A DNA stretch of 36,397 nt, from the NCBI GenBank assembly GCA_903925745.1, contig CAIYGQ010000069.1, positions 1 to 36,397 of the forward strand. The letters run 5' to 3'. This stretch comes from an uncultured Actinomycetes bacterium (lineage in GTDB: Bacteria; Actinomycetota; Acidimicrobiia; Acidimicrobiales; Microtrichaceae). Each line of letters starts with the position of its first letter. Positions within the stretch are counted from its first letter, which is position 1. This document shows, one piece after another, positions 17,222 through 25,500 of this stretch. A program made the translations under genes and the position numbers. The notes under the pieces were generated by a model. It ran no database searches and was not told where the DNA came from. It saw nothing but the letters and a program-made list of their open reading frames with translations.

Positions 17222-17227
17222 ACGTTA
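17222..17227 (-). promoter_or_regulatory. -10 box TAACGT, 6 nt before the ArnT-like gene start
   Basis: On the minus strand TAACGT ends 6 nt before GTG 17215. It is back to back with the plus-strand box at 17276, and the two would share a 74-bp divergent region. Confidence 0.5.
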
Positions 17228-17275
17228 CCGCCGTCCGTGACCGGGGGGATCGACACCGCCGGGCGGCGGCGCCGG

Positions 17276-17281
17276 TAGCCT
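17276..17281 (+). promoter_or_regulatory. -10 box TAGCCT, 8 nt before the 17290 gene start
   Basis: TAGCCT ends 8 nt before GTG 17290, compatible with leaderless transcription. TCGACA at 17250-17255 resembles a -35 element, but the 20-nt spacer is longer than normal. Confidence 0.45.
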
Positions 17282-17289
17282 CATGCGCC

Positions 17290-18915
17290 GTGAGCGACCC
17301 GGGCGGCATCTCGGCCCGCATTCCCGGCGAGCGGGTCGCGACGTGGGCCGCGGCGTCCCTGGCCACCGTGACCCTCGTCCTCCTCGCCCTGCTCGGACGG
17401 GGACTGTGGTTCGCGAGCGACGAGTGGAACATCATGACCGAGTACCCCTCGGGCCACCTCCTGGTGCCGTTCAACGGGCACCTCTCGGCCGTTCCCGTCG
17501 CCCTGTACCAGGTGCTGTTCCACACCACGGGAGTCGTGGACCACCTCCCCTACCGGCTCCTCGGGCTGGCCTCGCTCGGCGTGCTCGCCCTGGCGGTCGT
17601 CGCCCACACCCGGAACCGGATCGGAGCGTGGACCGCTGTGCTCGCCCTGGCGGCGATCCTCTGGAACAGCTCGGGTTCGACCAACCTCCTGTTCCCGTTC
17701 CTGTTGAACTTCTCGCTCCCGATCGCGTCGCTGGTCATCGTCTGGTGGTGTCTCGATCGCTCGACCGATCGTGCCGATGCCGCCGCCGGTGCGGCACTCC
17801 TCGTTGCGCTGGCGACGAGTGGACTGGGTCTCGTGGCGGCGGCGGCCGTCGTCGTGGAACTCGCCGTCACCAGGTCGCCACTCCGTCGATGGGCCCTGGT
17901 GGTGGCACCCGGGCTGGTGTTGTGGTCCCTGTGGTGGCTGACCAACCGGGAGGACTCCGCCGTCTCGACCGACCTGCTCCGCGCCGGCCGGTACGCCGCG
18001 AGGATGCTGCTCGGCGGGACCACTGCGCTCGCAGGGGGCTGGACCCCCGGTGGTGTGGTCCTCGCCGGACTCCTCGGCGGCCTCGTCGTCGTCACGGCGA
18101 CACGCTGGCGCCGCGGGGATCGCGCCGGTGACGGGCGGATCCTCGGGGCACTCGCCGCACCGGCGGTCTTCGTCGCACTGACGGCGCTGACCCGGATCGA
18201 CACCGTCCCCGCGATCCCACCCGACGAGCTGCGTTACGGCTGGACGGTCGGCGCCTACCTGGTCCTGGCGTCGGTGGCCTGCTGGCGGCCGACGCCCGAG
18301 GACCGACAGCGGGTCCAGGGGTTCGCCGTTCCGGCCTGGGTCCTCGGAGCCGTCGTCGTCTCGGTCGGCGCCGTTGCCCTCCGGGCCGACCTAGACCGCT
18401 GGGTCGACGTCGTCGAGGGGAACACCCCGGGGGTGCGGATGAACCTGTACGCGTCCGAGGCCGTCGGGGCGGGACGCGTCGACCCCGACGTCGTGCTGCC
18501 GCTGTCGTTCGTCCCCGTCACGACCGGTCGGTACCTGGCGGCCATCGAGCAGCTCGGCTCCCCCATCGACGGAGCCGCGTCAACCGATTTCGGCGGCCGA
18601 CCCGACCAGCTCGACGTCGCCGACTCCGTCGTCGCCCGATCGCTGAGCCCGGTGGTGGAGCCGGCCCCGCCGGGCGGACCGGCCCGCCAGGAGTGTCCCA
18701 ACGACCTGGCGCTCCCGCCCGGTTCCGGTGTGGTGGTGGAGGCGGACCGGTCCGTGGAGGTCCAGGTGCGCCGCTTCGGGGAGGAACCGGTCTTCGAGGT
18801 CACGGTCGGTGCGCCCTCGGTGCTCCGGTTGCCCGCTGACGCACCCGTTCCGAGCGACCTGGTCGTGCCCTACCGGCTGGCCGTGCCACCCGGGACCCGC
18901 TGCGCACCCGCGTGA
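17290..18915 (+). CDS. Polytopic membrane protein of unknown function, possible GT-C fold
   Basis: A 541-aa protein with about ten helices between residues 18 and 365 and a soluble C-terminal domain of about 170 residues. Directly after the first helix is SDEWN (43-47), an acidic pair placed as in GT-C glycosyltransferases, then a loop with HLLVPFNGHL (56-65). The C-terminal part contains one distal Cys pair (in QECPND and in RCAPA) and many Val/Pro residues, suggesting an extracytoplasmic beta domain. I recognise no named family. Its position between an ArnT-like enzyme and two acyltransferases supports an envelope-glycan role, but that is context only. It converges on the AT3 gene with a 10-bp gap. 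Confidence 0.65.
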   Translation: MSDPGGISARIPGERVATWAAASLATVTLVLLALLGRGLWFASDEWNIMTEYPSGHLLVPFNGHLSAVPVALYQVLFHTTGVVDHLPYRLLGLASLGVLALAVVAHTRNRIGAWTAVLALAAILWNSSGSTNLLFPFLLNFSLPIASLVIVWWCLDRSTDRADAAAGAALLVALATSGLGLVAAAAVVVELAVTRSPLRRWALVVAPGLVLWSLWWLTNREDSAVSTDLLRAGRYAARMLLGGTTALAGGWTPGGVVLAGLLGGLVVVTATRWRRGDRAGDGRILGALAAPAVFVALTALTRIDTVPAIPPDELRYGWTVGAYLVLASVACWRPTPEDRQRVQGFAVPAWVLGAVVVSVGAVALRADLDRWVDVVEGNTPGVRMNLYASEAVGAGRVDPDVVLPLSFVPVTTGRYLAAIEQLGSPIDGAASTDFGGRPDQLDVADSVVARSLSPVVEPAPPGGPARQECPNDLALPPGSGVVVEADRSVEVQVRRFGEEPVFEVTVGAPSVLRLPADAPVPSDLVVPYRLAVPPGTRCAPA

Positions 18916-18925
18916 GTCCCTCGCG

Positions 18926-20008
18926 CTACTCGGCCCGGCGCCACGGCGCGAGCGAGGGCGCCTCGACCAGCCGGAACGAGACGGCGGCGACGAGGAGCGA
19001 GAGCACCACCACCACGGGCGCCGTGGCGGCGAGCGGTGCGTCGGGGACCAGCTCGACGCACCAGATGTACACGGGCAGGTGCCACAGGTAGAGCGAGTAC
19101 GAGCGGGCGCCGACCCACCTGAGCCACCCTCGGTCGACGGCGCCCGAGGCCCAGGTCCCGGCGGTGGCGACGGCGGCGACGGTGGTCGCCGCGGCCAGCG
19201 CGACCAACGTGAACCCTCCGCGGTAGAGCCACACCGAGGTCACCGGGACCGCGATGAAGCAGACGGCCAGGAACACCACGGCGACCACGGCAGCGATCCG
19301 GAGCACCCGGGTGTCGAACCACCGCCTCCGCCACGCCACGGCGGCGGCGAGGCCCAGGAACATGGAGTCGGCGCGGGTGTCGGTGCGGACGTACAGCTCC
19401 CCGAGGGGGACACCACGTCCGGTGAGCCACGCCCGCCACACCGCGACGAGCAGCGCGCCCGCCACGAGCGCCCCCAGCACCACGCCCGTCCGGTGGAGGT
19501 GGCGCCGGGCCAGCACCAGGCCGACGGCCATCACCACGTAGAACTGCGCCTCGACCGACAGCGACCAGAGGTGGACCAGCGCGAACGGCGGCACGTCACC
19601 GAACGTCCACTGCCAGTTGAACGTGAAGCTCATGGCCATGCCGACCTGGACCAGCTGGGTCCGGAGCGCCTCACCGAACGCGAGCGCCACGGGCGTCTCC
19701 ACCACCAGGAAGACGCCGAGCGCCGGCCACAGTCGCCGGAGGCGCCGCCAGGCGAAGGACCCGGTGGAGAACGAGCCGGACTCGAGTGAGCGGAGCAGGA
19801 CCGAGCCGATCAGGAACGCCGACAACACGATGAACACGTCGACGCCCAGGTAGCCCCCGCGGAGCGCGAACCGGTACGAGCCGTCGTCCAGGAACGCGAG
19901 GTGGGTGGCCAGCACCGCCAGGATCGCCACGCCCCGGAGTCCGTCGAGCGCCGGGGTCGGTTCGAGGTCCCGCTCCGCCGTGGCCGTCCCGCCCGGGCTC
20001 AGGTCCAC
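18926..20008 (-). CDS. AT3 membrane acyltransferase (stand-alone)
   Basis: A 360-aa protein that is essentially the AT3 domain alone, with about ten helices and no SGNH part. LDGLR is at 21-25, the conserved His at 36 (ATHLAF) and VFIVLSAFLIGS at 58-69. LWSLSVEAQFYV lies in the middle and a YLWHLPVYIW motif in a late helix. GTG 20008 overlaps the stop of the preceding acyltransferase gene by 10 bp, so the two are an operon and probably coupled. The open frame continues far upstream, but that part lies inside the neighbour in another frame and is a shadow. It probably acylates an envelope sugar or lipid. Confidence 0.87.
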   Translation of the reverse strand: MDLSPGGTATAERDLEPTPALDGLRGVAILAVLATHLAFLDDGSYRFALRGGYLGVDVFIVLSAFLIGSVLLRSLESGSFSTGSFAWRRLRRLWPALGVFLVVETPVALAFGEALRTQLVQVGMAMSFTFNWQWTFGDVPPFALVHLWSLSVEAQFYVVMAVGLVLARRHLHRTGVVLGALVAGALLVAVWRAWLTGRGVPLGELYVRTDTRADSMFLGLAAAVAWRRRWFDTRVLRIAAVVAVVFLAVCFIAVPVTSVWLYRGGFTLVALAAATTVAAVATAGTWASGAVDRGWLRWVGARSYSLYLWHLPVYIWCVELVPDAPLAATAPVVVVLSLLVAAVSFRLVEAPSLAPWRRAE

Positions 20009-21168
20009 CCGGCGCTCCAGGTCGCCGCCAGCAGGGCGACCGCGGCCGCACCGGCCCAGATGGCGAGGCCCCGCGGGGCCGCGAGGAGCTCCGAGTTCCT
20101 CGCCGGTCGCTCGATGAAGCGGAACACGAGCCAGGCGAGGGCGATCGCCACGATGGTCCGGACGATGATCACCGGCCAGCCGACGAACCATCCGTCGGTC
20201 GGCCGGATGAAGAACACGAGCGGCCAGTGGATCAGGTAGACGGGGTAGCTGATCCGGCCGAGCTGCACGAGCGGGGCCAACGACAACAGTCGGGACGTCG
20301 GCCCGGCGACCGCCGCACCCAGGATCAACCCGATGTTGACCAGCGAGAACAACGGGAGTCCGCCACGCAGGACCCACGGGGTGAGCTCGCCGACGGTCGT
20401 CCACGCCACCACGGCGACACCGATCGACGCGAGTCCCACCCAGGTCCAGCCCCGCCACCTCGGCACGCCCCGGTGGTGGACCCAGACGGCGAGCAGGCAG
20501 CCGGCGACGAGCTCCGATGCCCGGGAGTCGGTGCCGAAGAACTCGCGCTGTGGCGTGGAGTCGACGAGGATCGTGCTGAGGATCGAGCACAGCCCGACCA
20601 CCACCAGGACCACCGTCAGCGATCGGGCCAGGTCCCGGCGGAACCGGCTCACGACGACGACCGCGACGAACAGGCCCAGGTAGAACTGCTCCTCGAGGGA
20701 GAGCGACCAGAAGATGCCGAGCGGACCGAGGAGCTGGGCGGCGTCGCCACGGTCCGCCCACAGGATCGACTGCCAGTTGGCGACGCTGAACAGGGGGCCG
20801 ATCAGACTGGTGCCCGGGAGGTCGTAGAGCTCGGTCGGCCACACCAGCGGCGCGACCGCGACCGCCACGATGACGAGCACGGACGCCGGCAGGAGGCGTC
20901 GGAAGCGGCGGCTCCAGAAGCCCCGCCCGTCGATCCGGCCCGTCCGCTCGTGCTCGGCGAGGAGGAGTGCGGTGATCAGGAACCCCGAGAGCGCGAAGAA
21001 CGTCGACGGAGCGAAGAACGAGCCCGGCGCGTAGACCCGCTGCGGCTGCCACCCCGCCGTGATCGAGTAGTGGAACAACAGCACCGGCAGGACGAGCAGC
21101 CCCCGCAGCCCGTCGAGCCCCTGGAGGTACGGGATCCGGGTCGGCCGGAGGGTTGCCTCGGTCTGCAC
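19999..21168 (-). CDS. AT3 membrane acyltransferase (stand-alone)
   Basis: A 389-aa AT3 protein with no SGNH domain. LDGLR is at 18-22, the conserved His at 33 (LFHYS), FFALSGFLI at 57-65 and SRRFRRLLPAS at 86-96. IFWSLSLEEQFYL and RISYPVYLIHWPL are present as in the other family members here. It resembles the AT3 domain of the 8015-10849 protein more than the following 360-aa protein, judged by eye from the RFRRLLPA and SGFLIT blocks. GTG 21168 has a TACGAT box 9 nt upstream, so this gene probably heads the two-gene minus-strand operon. Confidence 0.88.
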   Translation of the reverse strand: MQTEATLRPTRIPYLQGLDGLRGLLVLPVLLFHYSITAGWQPQRVYAPGSFFAPSTFFALSGFLITALLLAEHERTGRIDGRGFWSRRFRRLLPASVLVIVAVAVAPLVWPTELYDLPGTSLIGPLFSVANWQSILWADRGDAAQLLGPLGIFWSLSLEEQFYLGLFVAVVVVSRFRRDLARSLTVVLVVVGLCSILSTILVDSTPQREFFGTDSRASELVAGCLLAVWVHHRGVPRWRGWTWVGLASIGVAVVAWTTVGELTPWVLRGGLPLFSLVNIGLILGAAVAGPTSRLLSLAPLVQLGRISYPVYLIHWPLVFFIRPTDGWFVGWPVIIVRTIVAIALAWLVFRFIERPARNSELLAAPRGLAIWAGAAAVALLAATWSAGWT

Positions 21169-21177
21169 GACCCCGGG

Positions 21178-21183
21178 ATCGTA
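21178..21183 (-). promoter_or_regulatory. -10 box TACGAT, 9 nt before the AT3 operon start
   Basis: On the minus strand TACGAT ends 9 nt before GTG 21168. It is divergent from the plus-strand box at 21218 within a 61-bp intergenic region. Confidence 0.45.
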
Positions 21184-21217
21184 CCCGCCGGTCCCGTTCC
21201 GGGCGCGTGTCCACCGC

Positions 21218-21223
21218 TACGGT
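21218..21223 (+). promoter_or_regulatory. -10 box TACGGT, 6 nt before the 21230 gene start
   Basis: TACGGT ends 6 nt before GTG 21230, a spacing that places the transcript start at the initiation codon. No -35 element is clear. Confidence 0.45.
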
Positions 21224-21229
21224 CCGGGC

Positions 21230-22453
21230 GTGCCCCGAGCGAGCCGAGCGAGCGACCGGCGGGCGCAGGCCGCCGAGGCCGTGGCGTGGTGGTTCCTGTC
21301 GGTCGCGGTGGCGCTGGTGCACAACGGCCTCTGGTCGACTCCGAACCTGGAGACCTTCGCCGGGGCGGCGGCCGCCTTCCCGGCGTCACCGGGGAGCGCC
21401 GGCTCACCGGGTGACTACGTGCTGGCCACGGTCTCCACGATCTCCGTGGCCGGTCTCCTCGGCTGGACCGAGCCCCACGAGTTCGCCCGGGCGCACCTGC
21501 TGCTCGTCGTCGCGGGCTCGGGCGCGATCACCTGGCTGGCGTGGCGGCGCGGCGGCCTCGCGCTGGCCCGCGCCGTGTCGGTCGTCCTCGCGGCCTCGCC
21601 GCTGGTGACGGTGTCACTGCAGTGGCTCGGCCAGCCCGACCCCCTCACGGGAGGGTGTGCGCTCGCGGCCGTCCTCGTGCGGAGGCGCTGGGCGGTGGCG
21701 GCACTGGCTCTGGTCGCCGGACTGACCCACCCAGAGCAGGCCGTGCTCGCCTTCGCCGGCGTGGTCGCGGTCCGCTGGGCGTGGCCACCGGATCCTGACG
21801 GCACGGAGCCCTGCACTCGCTCCGGGGCGCGACGCGTTGCGGTGGATGCCGCAGCGGCGCTCGGCTCCGTGGTCGTCGGCGCCGTGCTCGGGCGGGTGTG
21901 GATCGCCGCTGCGGGTGTGACGATCTCCCGCAGCCGCGTGGAGTACCTGGAGGTCGGCCTCCCGGCCTTCGCCGAGCACCACCTCACCGAACCGGTCGCG
22001 TTGGCCTGGAGCCTCCTCGGGCCCCTGTGGATCCTGGTCGCAGTCCTGGTCGTCGGGGTCCTGGCCGGATGGTGGCGCGCCGACGGTGGCCGCCGCCCGG
22101 CGTGGACCGCCCTGGGGGTCCTGGTCGCAGCGCTGCCGGCGGTGTTCATCACCCTCGACGAGACCCGAGTGTTCGCCGTCGTGACCGCCTCGACGCTCGC
22201 CGTGCTGGGCTGGTTCCTGTCCCGTGTCCCCACGAGGTCGGCCCGGGGCCTCGCCGCAGGCCTCCTCGTGTTCACCGCGATCGTGCCCGGAGTGTTCTCA
22301 ACCGGAGCGTCGACGTGGCGCGGCGAGCTCGACTCGGTGCCGTTCGCCGCGTTCCTCCTCGACGGGCGGCTCCCGGAGGATGCGCCGCCGCTCGGGCTCT
22401 GGCTCCTCGGGCCCGTGGACATCACCATCCCCGATCTCCCGTCGGCCGACTGA
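21230..22453 (+). CDS. Polytopic membrane protein of unknown function
   Basis: A 407-aa protein with about nine hydrophobic segments, the first at about 17-34. The loop after it contains LWSTPNLETF (34-43), and a later loop TEPHEFARAHL (80-90). LTHPEQAVLAF in the middle is reminiscent of GT-C-like or DUF2029-type mannosyltransferases, but this is weak. There is no soluble domain larger than about 40 residues. It lies in the same direction as the AftD gene, which starts 60 bp after its stop with its own -10 box. I do not recognise the family. A lipid-linked sugar transferase or flippase accessory are options. Confidence 0.65.
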   Translation: MPRASRASDRRAQAAEAVAWWFLSVAVALVHNGLWSTPNLETFAGAAAAFPASPGSAGSPGDYVLATVSTISVAGLLGWTEPHEFARAHLLLVVAGSGAITWLAWRRGGLALARAVSVVLAASPLVTVSLQWLGQPDPLTGGCALAAVLVRRRWAVAALALVAGLTHPEQAVLAFAGVVAVRWAWPPDPDGTEPCTRSGARRVAVDAAAALGSVVVGAVLGRVWIAAAGVTISRSRVEYLEVGLPAFAEHHLTEPVALAWSLLGPLWILVAVLVVGVLAGWWRADGGRRPAWTALGVLVAALPAVFITLDETRVFAVVTASTLAVLGWFLSRVPTRSARGLAAGLLVFTAIVPGVFSTGASTWRGELDSVPFAAFLLDGRLPEDAPPLGLWLLGPVDITIPDLPSAD

Positions 22454-22496
22454 TCCCCGGGTGGGTCTCTGCCACGACCCCGGTCGCCCCCACCGC

Positions 22497-22502
22497 TAGC
22501 GT
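22497..22502 (+). promoter_or_regulatory. -10 box TAGCGT, 10 nt before the AftD start
   Basis: TAGCGT ends 10 nt before ATG 22513, so a leader of only a few nucleotides is expected. The same hexamer precedes the spermidine-synthase-like gene (29637), followed in both places by CGG. Confidence 0.45.
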
Positions 22503-22512
22503 CGGTGCGCGC

Positions 22513-25500
22513 ATGGCCGAGTCCGATCCCACCGAACCGGTCCGAGGCCTGCGGCGACCCTCGTGGGGCACGATGGCGCTCCTGGCGGTCGCGTACGTGC
22601 CCCTCCTGCTGACCCGCCCGGGGCAGGTCGGCGCGGACACGAAGACCTACCTCTACCTCGATCCGTCGCGTCTGTTGAGTCGTGCACCGTGGATGTGGGA
22701 CACGAGCATCGGGCTGGGCACGGTCACGCACCAGAACATCGGGTACCTCTGGCCGATGGGGCCGTACTACTGGCTCGCCGAGCAGCTCGGCCTCCCCGAC
22801 TGGGTGGCCCAGCGCCTGTGGCTCGGCACGATCATCGCCGCCGCGGGGCTGGGGGTCCGGTTCCTGCTGCGTGAGCTCCGTTGGGAGGGCGCCGGTGTCA
22901 CCGTCGCATCGTTCGCGTACGCGCTCAGTCCCTACCTGCTCCACTACGGGGCCCGGATCTCGGTCATCCTGCTGCCGTTCGCCGGACTCCCGTGGTTGGT
23001 GGGCCTGGCATCGCGGTCGGTCCGGACCGGCAACTGGCGCTGGCCGGCGGCCTTCGCCCTGGTCACCCTGACCGTCGGGGGCGTCAACGCCACCTCCCTG
23101 CTCCTCGTCATGGCCGCTCCGCTCCTCTGGATGCTTCACTCGGTGGTGGTCGCACGCTCGGCCACCTGGCGGCAGACCCTGACGGCCGGGCTCCGGATCA
23201 CGGCCCTGACGCTCGTCACGTCGCTGTGGTGGATCGTCGGCCTGGCGCTGCAGGGCGCCTACGGGATCCCGATCCTCCGGTACACCGAGACCTATGCCAC
23301 GGTCGCCAACGCCGCCCTGTCGACGGAGGTGCTCCGGGGTCTCGGGTACTGGTTCTTCTACGGACGGGACGCGCTCGGCGCGTGGATCTCGGCGGCGGTC
23401 CGGATGACACAGTCCATCCCGGCGATGACGCTGTCGTTCCTGCTCCCGGGTCTGGCGCTGGTGGCCGCCGCCACGACCCGCTTCCGGAGCCGTGGCTACT
23501 TCGCCCTCCTGGTCGCCGTCGGCGTGCTGGTCGGGGTCGGCTCCCATCCGTGGGACTCACCGAGTCCGGCAGGATCGGTCTTCCGGGCCTGGACGGGCAC
23601 GGACGCCGGTCTGGCGTTCCGCTCCACCCCGCGGGCCATCCCGTTGGTCGCGCTCGGCCTCGCCGTCATGCTCGGGGCGGGGACGGCGGCGCTGAGCCGG
23701 GCCAGGCCGACCTGGCACCCGGCAGTGGCCGGCGCGCTGATCGTGCTCATCTGCCTGAACCAGTGGGCCCTGTTCGGCGGGGAACTCGTCGACCGGAACC
23801 TGCGTCGGCCCGAGCGCATCCCGTCCCACTGGCTCGACGCCGCGGCGGCCATCGACGCCGGAGGCACGGACACCCGGGTCCTCGAGGTCCCCGGAACCGA
23901 CTTCGCGTCCTACCGGTGGGGGGAGACGGTCGATCCGATCACGCCCGGCCTGGTCGACCGTCCGTACGTGGCCCGCGAGTTGATCCCGTACGGCACGCCG
24001 CCCTCGGCGAACCTGCTCAACGCCCTCGACCTCCCGCTCCAGCAGGGCACGGCCGACCTGCGGGCGCTGGCGCCGGTCGCGCGGCTCATGGGCGTCGGCA
24101 CGGTGGCCCACCGCGGCGACCTCCAGTACGAGCGCTTCCGGACGCCCCGACCCGACACGACCGCGGTGGCCCTCGCCGCCGCCCCCGGCCTGCAGGCGGG
24201 CGAGCGCTTCGGCGTCGACGTCCGCAACGATGCCGACCCTCGGCTGCCCCTGGACGACGAGGTCGCCCTGGGTGCCCCACCCGGGACGCCCCGGGCTCCG
24301 GCGGTGTCCTTGTTCGAGGTCGCCGACGCCCTGCCGCCCGAGCGAACCGTCAGCGCCGCGTCGCCCACCCTCCTGGCGGGCGACGGCGCGGGCATCGTGG
24401 GCTGGGCGGCGGCCGGAGGCCTGGACCCAGCGAGCCCCGTCCTCTACAGCGCCTCGTTCGCATCCGACCAGGACGCGCTCCGGGACGAGGTCGCGCGGCC
24501 GGGCAGCCAGCTGGTGGTGACCGACACCAACCGGCGAGCCGCCAGGCGGTGGGGGTCGGTGCGGGAGAACGAAGGTGTCACCGAGTTCGCCGGACAGCTG
24601 CCCCTCGAGGACGACCCCACCGACAACCGACTGGACCTGTTCCCCGGCGCCGGTGATGACGCCGCCACGGTCACCGAGCAGGTCGGCGGGGCGGTGGCCG
24701 AGGCCTCCGGCTACGGCAATCCGGTCTCGTACACCCCGGCGGACCGGGCGGTGCGCGCGATCGACGGCGATCCCGCCACGGCCTGGCGGGTCGCGGCGTT
24801 CGGGGAACCGAGGGGCGAGTACCTGCGTGTGACCACGCTCGACGGCCCCGTCAGTGCCGACCATCTGGTGCTGTTGCAGTCACAGCGACCCGGCAACCGC
24901 TGGATCACCGAGGTCGAGCTGACCCTGGACGGCGGCGATCCGATCATCGTCGCACTCGACGATCGTTCCCGCTCGCTGCCCGGACAGCGCGTCGACCTGC
25001 CGACCCGGCCCTTCACACAGGTCCAGCTCACGATCACCGAGACCAACGTGGGGGTGCTCGACCGCTACGTCGGCGTGTCCGACGTCGGATTCGCCGAGGT
25101 GACGATCCCGGGCGTCGACCCGGTCACCGAGGTGGTGCGCCCCCCGACCGACCTGCTCGGTGCGGTGGATCCCGCCACGTCGCTGGCGCGACCGCTCACC
25201 TATCTGTTCCAGCGGCGGGCCGCGAATCCGGCCGAGGTGGTGGTGGGTGACGAGGAGCTCCAGTTGAGCCGCTGGGTCGAGGGGCCGGTGGCACGTCGGG
25301 CGGCGACGTTCGGAACCGTCCGCCTGGACCCGGACCGGGACGCCCGGTCGATCGACGCCCTGCTCGGAGTTCCGGGGCCCGGTCAGGGCGGGGTCGGCGC
25401 CGCCGCGAGCGCCTCGCTGCCCGGTGATCCGTGGAGCCGGGCCACCTCGGCGGTGGACGGTGACCCCTCCACCGCCTGGCAGGCGCCCATCGGCGAGCAG

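Noticed and set aside
21415-23547. 710-codon minus-strand open frame
   Set aside because: Antisense to the 21230 membrane protein and AftD; repeated His/Arg/Gly/Asp text without domains.
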